Part shown: positions 50,310 to 60,000 of the stretch, in pieces
Numbering within the stretch: position 1 is the stretch's first letter
Layout of the letters: every line of letters starts with the position of its first letter
Origin: JBNAGF01 sp049801055
Lineage (GTDB): Bacteria > Pseudomonadota > Alphaproteobacteria > Rhodobacterales > Rhodobacteraceae
NCBI RefSeq assembly: GCF_049801055.1
Contig: NZ_JBNAGF010000006.1
Coordinates: forward strand, 124,001 to 188,000
DNA length: 64,000 nt
Direction of reading: 5' to 3'
Made by a program: the position numbers and the translations under genes
The notes under the pieces: model-generated
The model's input: the letters and a program-made list of their open reading frames with translations, nothing else
What the model was told of the DNA's origin: nothing
Database searches by the model: none

Positions 50310-51167
50310 TCATGCTCTGGATGCCGGGTTGCCTTCGGCCAGTGGCCAGTAGAAATCCGGGGGCAGCCCCGCCTCGGCGCGTTTTTCTTCGTTGAATGGC
50401 GGTTTCAGCGCGCCGTGGAAGTAGCGCCGCACAAGGGCGTGAAACACTTCTTTGGGGTCAGAGTTCTCGCGGCCGCACAAAAAGTGAAACCACTTAGAAC
50501 CATAGGCGACGTGCCCGACTTCTTCGGCATAAATGATGTCGAGCGCGGCCACCACATCGTCAAGCCCGGCCTTGCGAAATAACTCGATCATGCCCGGCGT
50601 CACGTCCAGCCCGCGCGCCTCCAGCACCATTGGCACCACGGCCAGCCGACCCATGAGATCTTCGGCCGTGTCCTCGGCTGCCCGCCACATGCCGGCATGA
50701 GCAGGAAGCGCACCATAGTGACTGCCTAGTGCTTCAAGGCAGTCGCATATCAAGTTGAAATGTTTCGATTCTTCGTCCGCAGCTTTGACCCAGTCATCGA
50801 AGAACCCCATCGGCATCGGCACATGAGAGAACCGCGCGATAATGTCCCAATGCAAATCCACCGCGTTCAGTTCGATATGGGCCACCGCGTGCAGCATGGC
50901 GAGCCGTCCCGCCTCTGATCCCGGCCGGCGGCGGGGCACATCCCGAGGCGACAGCAGCTCAGGCCTGTCGGGTCGCGCCGGATGCAGCGGCGGGTTGGCC
51001 GTGCCGATCGGAATCGCAGGCCGGTCACCGGCGCGTGCAGCAAACCATTCAGCAGCGTATCGGCGCGACAGGGCGGTTTTGGCGCGCCCGTCAGCCGTGG
51101 TCAGAACCTCGTTGGCCCGTTCGGCCAGCGAAAGATCGGAACTTGGGTCTTGTTCATGGTCGGTCAT
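50310..51167 (-). CDS. DUF455 ferritin-like protein
   Basis: A 285-residue DUF455 protein. Helices carry candidate diiron ligands: AHIELNAVDLHWDII, ADEESKHFNLICDCLEALGS (EExxH-like), and EEVGHVAYGSKWF. This ferritin-like fold is found near MiaE-like hydroxylases; the substrate is unknown. Start 51167 (MTDHEQDPSSD) is chosen over the longer TTG frame. Confidence 0.85.
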   Translation of the reverse strand: MTDHEQDPSSDLSLAERANEVLTTADGRAKTALSRRYAAEWFAARAGDRPAIPIGTANPPLHPARPDRPELLSPRDVPRRRPGSEAGRLAMLHAVAHIELNAVDLHWDIIARFSHVPMPMGFFDDWVKAADEESKHFNLICDCLEALGSHYGALPAHAGMWRAAEDTAEDLMGRLAVVPMVLEARGLDVTPGMIELFRKAGLDDVVAALDIIYAEEVGHVAYGSKWFHFLCGRENSDPKEVFHALVRRYFHGALKPPFNEEKRAEAGLPPDFYWPLAEGNPASRA

Positions 51168-51375
51168 GCAGTGCTGCATTCCCAATTCCGGACGCAAAGT
51201 CCAGAGGCCACGCGGTCAATCTCGCCGATGGCGAGCCTTTGGCACGCGTTTCCCATGGGGAGTTTCCGATAGGGGAGCCCTCTTTCCTCTGGTTCGCAAG
51301 GCGCCTTACCTAGCGTCAATTTGCGCGAATTTCCTTTCTGGTCAAACCCGGAAGCCGCTGTTAAAGGGGCCGCCA

Positions 51376-52194
51376 ATGAATGTGGAACGACCTGTTGCCC
51401 CCGGCGCATCTGACAATGGCGCCGACCCCAGCGAAGGCCCGGCCCGTCTGACGCGCGCCGGTAAAACGGATTCGCCTGCTCGTCTGAATATGGATGGCGT
51501 GAGCTATACCAAAGGAACCACATTGGTTCTGTCAGATATCTCATTGGATCTGACCGCCCGACGCATCGGTGTCGTTGGGCGCAATGGCTCAGGGAAATCG
51601 ACGCTTGTTCGCATGTTCTGCGGGCTGATAGAACCGGATGAAGGGCAGGTATCCGTCGACGGTATCGACTGTTTCTCGGACAGAAAGGCGGCGCTGGAAA
51701 CTGTCGGCATCCTGTTCCAGAATCCGGATCACCAGATCATCTTTCCAACCGTTGGCGAAGAAGTTGCATTCGGCCTGCGCCAGATGGGCCAGGCCAAGGC
51801 CGACGCCGCACAGGCCGCGCAGGCGGCGCTTGACCGGTTCGGGCGTGGCGCATGGTTTGACCGGTCCGTGCAGACGCTTTCTCAGGGGCAGCGGCACCTC
51901 GTCTGCCTGATTTCCGTTCTTGCGATGCAGCCAAAGGTTATCTTTCTCGATGAACCCTATTCCGGGCTCGACATTCCGACCACTCGCGCCCTGCGCCTGT
52001 TGCTGGACGATATCGACGCCACGGTCGTGCATGTAACCCATGATCCTGCCAGCCTGAAAGGCTACGATCAGGTGATCTGGCTGGAGGGTGGCCAGATCGC
52101 TGCGCAGGGTGATACCGGGAAGGTGCTGGATCAGTTTCTGGCTCAGATGGACAGGGAAGGGGGCAAGGATGCTTTCGCTGACCTCTCCGGTTAA
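51376..52194 (+). CDS. bioM: Biotin ECF transporter ATPase
   Basis: A 272-residue ABC ATPase: Walker A GRNGSGKST, signature LSQGQRHL, Walker B VIFLDEPYSG and switch His in VVHVTHD. It works with BioN and BioY as the energy module of the biotin uptake system. An extra N-terminal 40 residues precede the core. Overlaps bioN by 26 bp. Confidence 0.92.
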   Translation: MNVERPVAPGASDNGADPSEGPARLTRAGKTDSPARLNMDGVSYTKGTTLVLSDISLDLTARRIGVVGRNGSGKSTLVRMFCGLIEPDEGQVSVDGIDCFSDRKAALETVGILFQNPDHQIIFPTVGEEVAFGLRQMGQAKADAAQAAQAALDRFGRGAWFDRSVQTLSQGQRHLVCLISVLAMQPKVIFLDEPYSGLDIPTTRALRLLLDDIDATVVHVTHDPASLKGYDQVIWLEGGQIAAQGDTGKVLDQFLAQMDREGGKDAFADLSG

Positions 52195-52777
52195 GACCCG
52201 CTATCACCGGTTGCCCGCCGGGGCCAAGCTGCTTGGGCTGTCGCTCGTCACATTCCTGCTGTTCGTGATTGACGCTCCTGTCTTCCCGGTTGCCGTGCTG
52301 GTCTTGACCGCAGTGCTTTACCTCGCGCCGGGACCGTCCTTCTGGGCCGAGGGGCTGCGCCTGTTGCGTCCGGTCGTTTTCTTTGTTGCGGTTGTGATGG
52401 TCTGGCATCTGATCACCTCGGACATTCTTGACGGTATTCTGATCTGTCTGCGCCTGGTCGCCGCGGTCGCGCTGGCCAACCTTGTGACCATGACAACACG
52501 CCTCGAAGACATGCTGGATGTGGTGCGCAGGCTGTTTTCTCCGTTGCGCCGCTTTGGCCTGTCACCGGACATCATCGCCTTTGCCGTGGCGCTGGTGGTG
52601 CGGTTTGCCCCAGTGTTGCTCGACAAAGGATCGCAGCTGGCCGAGGCATGGCGGGCGCGCAGTTCCAAGTCCGCGCGTTGGAACATCGTTTTACCGCTCA
52701 CACTGGTCGTGCTGGACGACGCCGATCACGTGTCCGAGGCGCTGCGCGCTCGGGGCGGGCTTGATACCACTCACTGA
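52169..52777 (+). CDS. bioN: Biotin ECF transporter transmembrane subunit
   Basis: A 202-residue CbiQ-type T component with four or five helices (LLGLSLVTFLLFVIDAPVFP; VVFFVAVVMVWHLI; CLRLVAAVALANLV) and the cytoplasmic coupling motif AEAWRARSSKSARW (Ala-Arg-X type). It links BioM to BioY. Start 52169 follows AAGG. Confidence 0.92.
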   Translation: MLSLTSPVKTRYHRLPAGAKLLGLSLVTFLLFVIDAPVFPVAVLVLTAVLYLAPGPSFWAEGLRLLRPVVFFVAVVMVWHLITSDILDGILICLRLVAAVALANLVTMTTRLEDMLDVVRRLFSPLRRFGLSPDIIAFAVALVVRFAPVLLDKGSQLAEAWRARSSKSARWNIVLPLTLVVLDDADHVSEALRARGGLDTTH

Positions 52778-52791
52778 GGAGACTGAAACAG

Positions 52792-53337
52792 ATGGAAAGA
52801 AACGTGGTGCTGATCGCGCTGTTTGCGGCGCTGATCGCGATTTTGGGGCTGATCCCCAAGATCAACCTGATCTCGGGCGTGCCGATCACCGCGCAGAGCC
52901 TTGGCGTGATGCTGTGCGGAACTGTGCTGGGGGCGCGCAGGGGGGCACTGGCCGTGTTGTTGTTTCTGTTGCTTGTGGCGCTGGGTCTGCCGCTGCTCGC
53001 CGGTGGACGGGGTGGTCTGGGCCTCTTTGTCTCTCCGTCGGCGGGTTTCCTGATCGGTTTCCCCATTGCCGCCTTTGTGGCCGGGTTCATCGTCGAGAAG
53101 CTGAACTCGGTGCCAATCACTGCATCGGCCATTCTCGGTGCCGTGGTGGGTGGCATCATCGCGCTCTACATTCCCGGCACCATTGGTATGGCGATCACGC
53201 TCGACAAGTCGCTGGCCGAGGCTTCGGCGCTGGCGTTGCCCTTCCTGCCCGGTGATCTGATCAAGGCCGGGATTGCGGGCATGCTGACCGGTGCACTTGC
53301 CAAGGCCCGGCCCGAGGCGGTGCTGTCGCGCGCCTGA
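52792..53337 (+). CDS. bioY: Biotin ECF transporter substrate-binding subunit
   Basis: A 181-residue BioY: six helices with GVPITAQSLGVMLCGTVLGA, GLPLLAGGRGGLGLFVSPSA and GFLIGFPIAAFVAGFIVE segments that form the biotin pocket. 14 bp after bioN. Its presence suggests biotin uptake by this organism. Confidence 0.95.
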   Translation: MERNVVLIALFAALIAILGLIPKINLISGVPITAQSLGVMLCGTVLGARRGALAVLLFLLLVALGLPLLAGGRGGLGLFVSPSAGFLIGFPIAAFVAGFIVEKLNSVPITASAILGAVVGGIIALYIPGTIGMAITLDKSLAEASALALPFLPGDLIKAGIAGMLTGALAKARPEAVLSRA

Positions 53338-53360
53338 GACAGAACGACAAGCAATTGGAG

Positions 53361-53386
53361 AGGCCCTGCGATCTGTCCCGGGGCCT
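53361..53386. terminator. Hairpin between bioY and ABM-type gene
   Basis: AGGCCC and GGGCCT with a 14-nt loop, in the short convergent gap. A weak candidate with no U-tract. Confidence 0.3.
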
Positions 53387-53394
53387 TATCCTGA

Positions 53395-53955
53395 TTAGCT
53401 CTTGCCGATTTGTGGCGCCTCGTTGCGCTCTGTCATCGAGTAATCCCGGTGAACTGCAAAAACCCGCACTGTCTCTGCGCCCCCTTCGACGGCCCGCTCG
53501 GCCAGATCGGTTGCTGTAGCAGGATCGGTTGCTTCGCCGAGGGTTACAAAGAAATCTGGTCTGGTGATGCTTTCGTAGGCCCGGCCGCCATGTGCGGTCA
53601 CCGCATTTCCGTATGAAGCCACGATGTATCGGTTCCCGGTCCCGGCGAGGTTCCCGGAACCTGGCCGTTCAAGGGCCTGCTGCCCCACCCGAATTCGGTA
53701 ATCTTGGAATATCTCCCTCCTCCCCGCGATCTGACTTTGCTGATGGCTGGAGTCGCGCCGCCATGCATCTATCGCGCCCTCATCCTTCCAGAGTTGATGC
53801 GAAAGCAGCGCATCGGGATCGTCCAGCGGGCGGAACCGTTCAAGATATATCAACCCCTTATGCCGTTCGAGGCGGGGCTTGAGAACGTCCACATGGGTAA
53901 AATAGTCCGCCAGCTTTCCGGCTTTGGGGACAACATCAAAGAACAGGCAGTGCAT
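53395..53955 (-). CDS. ABM-fold monooxygenase-like protein
   Basis: A 186-residue protein opening MHCLFFDVVPKAGKLADYFT, with KPRLERHKGLIYLERFRP and LLSHQLWKDEGAIDAWRRDS typical of antibiotic biosynthesis monooxygenase (ABM) domains in the first 95 residues. The second half (NRYIVASYGNAV, TRPDFFVTLGEATDPATATD) may be a further ABM-like unit. Such proteins act without cofactor or bind haem. It follows the thiolase by 100 bp and is probably the last gene of that operon. Confidence 0.75.
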   Translation of the reverse strand: MHCLFFDVVPKAGKLADYFTHVDVLKPRLERHKGLIYLERFRPLDDPDALLSHQLWKDEGAIDAWRRDSSHQQSQIAGRREIFQDYRIRVGQQALERPGSGNLAGTGNRYIVASYGNAVTAHGGRAYESITRPDFFVTLGEATDPATATDLAERAVEGGAETVRVFAVHRDYSMTERNEAPQIGKS

Positions 53956-54055
53956 CGGCTGACCTCGGCGCGTTGGCAATAGTGTTTACCGGAGTTTAGC
54001 CGCGCCAACCGCAGGGGGAAGGCTGCAATTTCCGAAGCCAGCAACAAACCGGACG

Positions 54056-55186
54056 TTAATCGGCTTCGAGGACCAGAGCCGAGCCAAGACCGCCTGCGGC
54101 CGCAATGGCGGCAAGGCCGCGCCCGCCGGTCGCCCGAAGGTCGTGATATAGCCGCACGGCCAGAACTGCGCCCGAGGCGCCGATCGGGTGCCCGCGCGCC
54201 AATGCACCACCCTTGCAATTGACGATCTCCGGAGGCAGCCCCGCCTGTTCGATACAGGCAATGGCTTGTGCCGCATAGGCTTCCATGATCTCGACCGCAA
54301 CCAGATCAGTTGCGGCAAGGGAAGTCCGCTCAAGTGCCAGTTCAATGGCCGCTACCGGGGCGATGCCCGGCATTTCCGGAGGGCCACCGCAAGACGCCCC
54401 GCCCAAAATTCGCGCTGACGGCACGCCCAGTCGCGACTTCACCCGGTCAGACACTACAAGGCAGAACGCGGCCCCATCCGCAGCAACCGCGGTGTTGGCG
54501 CCGGTGATGCTGCCACTGATAACGGGCGCGCGATCACTAAGCCGTGGGGAAAGCCGTCGGGCAAACGGATCGTAGGCGACGGCGTCTGCACCCATCGGAA
54601 CGATTTCACCAGCGAGCTCGATCCGCGCGGCAAGTGCCGCAGCGTGGCTGCGGGTCGACCAGTTGTCCTGTCGTTCCCGGTCGATCCCAAGCTGCCGGGC
54701 CAGCGCGTCAGCGGCGTCGGCCATGTCCGGGTCGCGATTGGGCCAAGGAGCGAATGGCGGCTGGTCGTATGGTTCCGGGGGGCTGCCATCGGCAGGATTG
54801 CGCATCCGCACCGGTCTGCGCGAGTAGCTCTCGGCCCCGCCTGCAAGCACCACGTCGGCCTGACCAGAAACCACCATCGCCTGTGCCAGCAGGATCGCGT
54901 CCAGCCCGCCACAGCATTGCCGGTCGATACTCAACCCACCGATCCGATCAGGAAGGTTCGCCCACAAGGTCGCCATACGTGCGGGATTGCCGCCGCCGCC
55001 CATGGCATTGCTCAGGATCACCTCGTCGACATTCGCGGGGGCCATCCCCGCATCGTCGAGGCAGGCAAGGAGAACCGGGGCGGCAAGTTCATGCAGGTCC
55101 AGCCCGGACAGCGCCCCGCCGCGCGGAACGACTGCGGACCGCCGCGCGGCAATCACATGGGCGGAATGCGCGGTGCGGGAGGTCAC
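54056..55186 (-). CDS. Thiolase-family protein lacking the second catalytic cysteine
   Basis: A 376-residue thiolase. The nucleophile Cys91 is in SIDRQCCGGLDAI, the EAYAAQAI segment matches NEAFAxQ, and His333 lies in GALARGHPIGASG. The usual C-terminal Cys in CxGGG is replaced: GLAAIAAAGGLG has Ala362. That residue normally acts as acid/base, so ordinary thiolysis may be impaired. Start is GTG at 55186, overlapping the ligase stop (GTGA). Upstream open frame is not homologous. Operon with the ligase. Confidence 0.85.
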   Translation of the reverse strand: MTSRTAHSAHVIAARRSAVVPRGGALSGLDLHELAAPVLLACLDDAGMAPANVDEVILSNAMGGGGNPARMATLWANLPDRIGGLSIDRQCCGGLDAILLAQAMVVSGQADVVLAGGAESYSRRPVRMRNPADGSPPEPYDQPPFAPWPNRDPDMADAADALARQLGIDRERQDNWSTRSHAAALAARIELAGEIVPMGADAVAYDPFARRLSPRLSDRAPVISGSITGANTAVAADGAAFCLVVSDRVKSRLGVPSARILGGASCGGPPEMPGIAPVAAIELALERTSLAATDLVAVEIMEAYAAQAIACIEQAGLPPEIVNCKGGALARGHPIGASGAVLAVRLYHDLRATGGRGLAAIAAAGGLGSALVLEAD

Positions 55187-56463
55187 GGCGCGTTTCCCAC
55201 AATTCTTTGCAGATGTTGCAGATCGGTTTTTCCCGAGGGCAGGCGCGGCCAGTCCGTGATCGGCAGCATCTGGCGCGGGGCCATCATCGGGCCGAACGTC
55301 CGGCGGCAGGCGGCGGCCAGTTTCTCGAGATCGCTCTCGTCCAGATCTGCGTGCAGACAAGCGACCGGAACCGTTCCCCGTTTTGAATCCGCACGCGGAA
55401 GTACTGCCGCCTCGCGAATACCGGGCTGTGCCCGAAGATAAGTTTCGATTTCTTCCGGGAAAAGGTTCTGGTCCGCGACGGTGAACATGCGATCACTGCG
55501 CCCGACCAGATGGAGATACCCCTGCGCGTCAAGGTAACCGACGTCGCCCACGGTCAGGTAGCCCTCGTTCCATCGGGTTCGCTCGGCTCGACCCTCGGCA
55601 TAGCCTTCAAAGAGATAGGGGCTGCGCACCCAGATTTCACCGGCCGTCCCTGGCGGGCAATTGTGGCCGTCCATGTCCCGGATATGCAGTTCGACCCGGG
55701 GATAGGCCCGCCCGACAGATCCGGGTGGGGTGTCTTCATCGGCAAGCGTGATGAAGCTGGTTTCACTGGCCCCGTAGAACACCGAGATCTGCGCGTTGGG
55801 AAACAGCGCGGCTGACTGAGACCTTGTCCTCTCGTCCAGAAATCCACCGCCAATGGCGACCCGGCGCGTGGCAGTCACAGTGCCGTCCCCGGCAACATCA
55901 TGAAGCAGGCGCAACTGGGCCGGAGTCGCATAGAGCAATGTCGGAGGTGTCGCGACAAGGGCAGCCCACTGGCGGCGGACAGGAAGGGTGGAAAGCACGT
56001 CGAGGCACGCCCCGACATGCAACGCTTCGAGCAGGGCGTACAGCGCCAGAGAATGCCGCAACTCACCCAACACCGCATAGCGGTCAGCCGCGCCCAGTGA
56101 CCAGCGTGTGGCATTCACATCAAAGCTCTTGGTCCAGCTCTCCAATGTGCGGCGTATGCGCTTGCTGGCACCGGTAGTTCCGGAACTGAAACACTGAAAA
56201 CACCCCGGCCTGCCTTTCGCAGAGGGCCGGGGTTGCCCAATGCAGAACTCCTGCCCATGCGAAAGACAAGAGAGCAATTCGCGCACCGCCGGGGCGGCCG
56301 GGTTGGGTTGAATGAAACGCACCCGGTCATCGGCAGGATCAGAAACCGGGCATTCGGTGCCTGCAACTGGTTGACCATCCACGAACAGGCGCAGCGGGTC
56401 CGGTAGCCGGAAGGGCGTATGGCGGTCTGCGGAAGATCCGTGGATATGTTGCGATGCAGGCAC
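55183..56463 (-). CDS. AMP-dependent acyl ligase-like protein, short form
   Basis: A 426-residue adenylate-forming enzyme, shorter than the usual 500-600. Motifs: SSGTTGASKRI (phosphate loop, about 92-102), FYGASETSFITLADE (A5), YLTVGDVGYLD (A7), VGRSDRMFTVADQNLFPEEI (A8, without the usual Lys) and LPSGKTDL with the catalytic Lys. It starts with GTG 12 bp after bcp. It would activate an unknown acid as AMP ester, probably to a CoA thioester. Confidence 0.85.
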   Translation of the reverse strand: MPASQHIHGSSADRHTPFRLPDPLRLFVDGQPVAGTECPVSDPADDRVRFIQPNPAAPAVRELLSCLSHGQEFCIGQPRPSAKGRPGCFQCFSSGTTGASKRIRRTLESWTKSFDVNATRWSLGAADRYAVLGELRHSLALYALLEALHVGACLDVLSTLPVRRQWAALVATPPTLLYATPAQLRLLHDVAGDGTVTATRRVAIGGGFLDERTRSQSAALFPNAQISVFYGASETSFITLADEDTPPGSVGRAYPRVELHIRDMDGHNCPPGTAGEIWVRSPYLFEGYAEGRAERTRWNEGYLTVGDVGYLDAQGYLHLVGRSDRMFTVADQNLFPEEIETYLRAQPGIREAAVLPRADSKRGTVPVACLHADLDESDLEKLAAACRRTFGPMMAPRQMLPITDWPRLPSGKTDLQHLQRIVGNAP

Positions 56464-56475
56464 GATCGGGCAGCG

Positions 56476-56940
56476 TCAGCCCAGGGCCTTTGCGGCCTCC
56501 AAAACCTCGTCGACATGGCCTTCGACTTTCACTTTACGCCAGACGTGGGCAATCTTGCCGTCGGCGTCGATCAGGAAGGTGGTTCTGTCGATCCCCATGA
56601 ACTTGCGTCCATACATGTTCTTTTCAATCCAAACGCCAAAGCGTTCACAGACATCGCCGTCCGCATCGGACAAAAGCGGCGTCGTCAGGTTGTGTTTCGC
56701 GACGAATTTGTCATGGCTTTTGACAGTGTCTTTCGAGATCCCGTAAACCTGCACGCCCTTGGCGGCAAAGTCTTGCAGAAGCTCGGAAAATCCGATGGAT
56801 TCTATGGTGCAGCCCGGGGTATCATCACGCGGGTAGAAAAACAGGACGACGGGCGAACCGCGCAGGTCTGACAACGTGACCTCTCCACCGCCATCGCGCG
56901 GCAGGGTGAAATCGGGTGCGGTGTTCGTGATGTCGAGCAT
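56476..56940 (-). CDS. bcp: Peroxiredoxin, BCP/PrxQ type
   Basis: A 154-residue thiol peroxidase. The peroxidatic Cys is in FFYPRDDTPGCTIESIGFSE (about residue 47). The position five residues on, where E. coli Bcp has a resolving Cys, is Gly, so it may be one-Cys or use an external thiol. Start 56940 (MLDITNTAPDFTLP) follows CCGGAG; a longer frame is rejected. The ligase gene follows 12 bp downstream, and a divergent AsmA-like gene lies upstream. Confidence 0.93.
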   Translation of the reverse strand: MLDITNTAPDFTLPRDGGGEVTLSDLRGSPVVLFFYPRDDTPGCTIESIGFSELLQDFAAKGVQVYGISKDTVKSHDKFVAKHNLTTPLLSDADGDVCERFGVWIEKNMYGRKFMGIDRTTFLIDADGKIAHVWRKVKVEGHVDEVLEAAKALG

Positions 56941-57014
56941 TTGAATCTCCGGTTGTCGGTTGGAAATGGATGGAGCACACATAGGTCGCAACGTGCAAGT
57001 GGAAAGGCTTCGAA

Positions 57015-60000
57015 GTGTCCGGGGAAGAGGCTGACAAGGTACAGGGCCCCGAAGGCCAGCCGTTTCGGCCCAAGCCGCGTTTTTCGCGAGCGCGCCGGAC
57101 ATCCGTTTGGACATTGCGTCTTCTGATCTTCGTCGGGTCGGTTCTGGTTCTGGGCGCGGTTTTTTCAATAGGCAAGGTCGTCAGCGCTCCGGACTGGTTG
57201 CGCGACCGGGTCGAAACCCGGATCCAGCAGAACCTCGGCGGGATGCAGCTCAGGTTCGGTGATCTGCAATTTGTTCTGCTCAAGGGGTTGCGGCCCCGCG
57301 TCCTGCTGCAGAATCTTGAGCTGGACGCACCCGACGGACGACCAGTGCTCAGGCTCAGTTCGGCCGAAGCCTCCCTGTCGATGGAGGCGCTTACACAGGG
57401 CAAAATCCAGCCTCGTCGCATTCGTCTGACCGAAGCGGTCGCGTTGCTCAGCCGGGCAAAGGATGGGTCGTTGTCGATCGCGCTGGGCGGGGATCCGATG
57501 GAACGCGCACCCAGCCTGCCCGAACTGGTCGAGCGGCTGGACGCGGTGTTTCTCTCGCCACAGCTTTCCAGCCTCTATGCCGTTGAAATGGAGGCTTTGA
57601 CCCTGCGGTTCGAGGATGCCCGTGCCGGTCGAGCCTGGACCTTGGATGGCGGTCGCGTGAACATGCAGCGCGCGGATGAAAACCTGCGGGTGTCCGCCGG
57701 GTTCTCGGTGTTGGGCGGGCTGGACGTAGCAGGCGCGGTGGAGGCGAATTATACCAGCCGTCTTGATGGCCCCGCTGCGGAATTCGGGATCAATGTCACG
57801 GATATTCCGGCTCAGGATATCGCATCGCAAAGCGTGGCCTTCGGTTGGGTTTCGGCGCTCAGGGCACCGATTTCCGGCGCTTTGCGCGGCAGCGTGGATG
57901 GGCAGGGTGGCTTGGGCCCGATTTCAGCCACCTTGCAGATCGGTGCCGGCGCGGTCCGGCCCAACGAGGGCACGCGGCCGATCCCGTTTCGCGAGGCGCG
58001 GACCTATCTGACCTTTCGCCCCGATCAGGGGGTTCTGGAGTTTTCCGAGATTTCCGTGGACAGTGGCTGGCTATCGGGCATTGCCGAAGGGCGCGCCTAT
58101 CTGGGTGGTGTAGAACAGGGACAGCTGACGGATCTGGTTGCCCAGCTCCGGGTCGAGAACCTGCGGGTCAGTCCTCCGGGGGTCTACGAGCAGCCGCTGA
58201 CGCTTTCGGGCACAACCGATTTCAGCCTGGAACTGGCCCCGTTCCGTTTCCGGCTTGGGCAGATGACGGTCTCGGACGGAACAACCACCGTGCACATGGA
58301 TGGCGAAGTGCTGGCGCAACCCAATGGCTGGCAGCTGGCGGCGGATCTGGGCATTGACAGCTTGACGCCGGAACACCTCATTACCCTGTGGCCCGAAGCT
58401 CTGGCGCCCAAGCCGCGCAAATGGGTGGCAGACAACCTTACCGGAGGCGACCTGCATGGCGTTGATGTGGGATTGCGGCTGGCACCCGGAGAAAAACTGC
58501 GGCTGGCGGGCGATTTCTCGTTCGAAGATACCTCGATCCGATACGTCAAGACGATGCCGCCGATCACCGGCGCGACCGGGCAGGTGACGCTGTTCGGAAC
58601 CCGGTTCGCGGTCAGTCTCAGCGAAGGACAGGTTCAACCGTTTCAAGGCGGGCCCATAGACGTCAAAGGGTCTTCCTTCATCATACCTGATCTGGGAATT
58701 CCCAAGGCGGCGCCCGGTGTCGCGCGCCTGCAGGTCGAGGGCGACGTCACCGCAGCGATGGCGATGCTCAACACGCATCCCCTTAAGGTTCTGAAGGACA
58801 CGCCATTGCCGATTGCCCTTGCTGACGGCCAGGCGCGGGCATCCGGCCTGTTGGCCCTGCCGCTGAAAAAGAAGGTTCCGATCGAAGAGATCAAGTTCCA
58901 CTTCGATGGCACGCTTGAGAATATGAGCTCTGACGTGTTGGTGCCGGGGCAAGTTCTCAGGGCCGGGCAACTGCGCGTCCGGGGCGATCAGAGCGGGGTC
59001 GAGATTTCCGGAAATGGTCAGGTCGGGGATGTCCCCGCAACGGCCACGTGGCGCCAACCGATTGGTCCAGGTGCGCCAAAAGCCAGTCGCGTCGAGGGCG
59101 AGGTTGAGCTGTCTCAGGTCCTGGTCGACACATTCGGCATCGGATTGCCGGATGGAACGGTCAACGGTGCGGGGCCGGGGCAGTTCACACTGGATCTGGC
59201 ACCCAAGTCTCCGCCGGTCGTGAAAGTGTCCTCGACCCTCGAAGGGGTGGGGCTGCGCATGGCGCCGCTAGGCTGGTCAAAACCGGCAAGCACAACCGGA
59301 CTGTTCGAATTGACTGGAGTTTTGGGTGAACGGGCCGAAGTGCAGCGGCTTGTGCTGCAGGCGTCGGGGCTTTCCCTCACCGGAACGGTGCTGAACCGGG
59401 TCGGCGGCGGGCTTGAAAGGGCTGTGCTGAGTTCGGTCCGGCTGGGCGGCTGGCTGGACGCGGCGGTGCAACTGACCGGGCGCGGCGATGCTCCGCCCTC
59501 GATCAACGTCCTGAGCGGCCGGGTCGACCTGCGGAAGGCGGATTTCGGAACCTCGGGCGGCAGCAGCAGTCAGGGCCAGAGCGGGCCGCTGCGGGTTTCG
59601 CTGCAGAATCTTCAGATCACCGACAGCCTGTCCCTGCGAAATTTCCAGGGCGAGTTCTCGACGGCACGGGGATTGGATGGCCCGTTCAGCGGGCAGGTCA
59701 ATGGCCAGACCACCGTAACCGGGCGGGTAGTGCCCGAAGCGGGGCGAACGGCAGTTCAGATTCAATCCGAAGACGCCGGTGGCGTATTCAGGTCGGCCGG
59801 GATCTTGACACAGGGTCAGGGCGGCAGTTTCAACATGACCCTGCGGCCCGTTGGCGCGGCCAGCTACGACGGTTCCCTTCAGGTGCGCAACGCCCGTATC
59901 AAGGATGCGCCGGTGATGGCTGCGCTGCTCAACGCCGTCAGCATTGTCGGGCTGGTGGACGAGATGGCCGGGCAGGGGATCCTGTTCACGTCAGCCGAAA

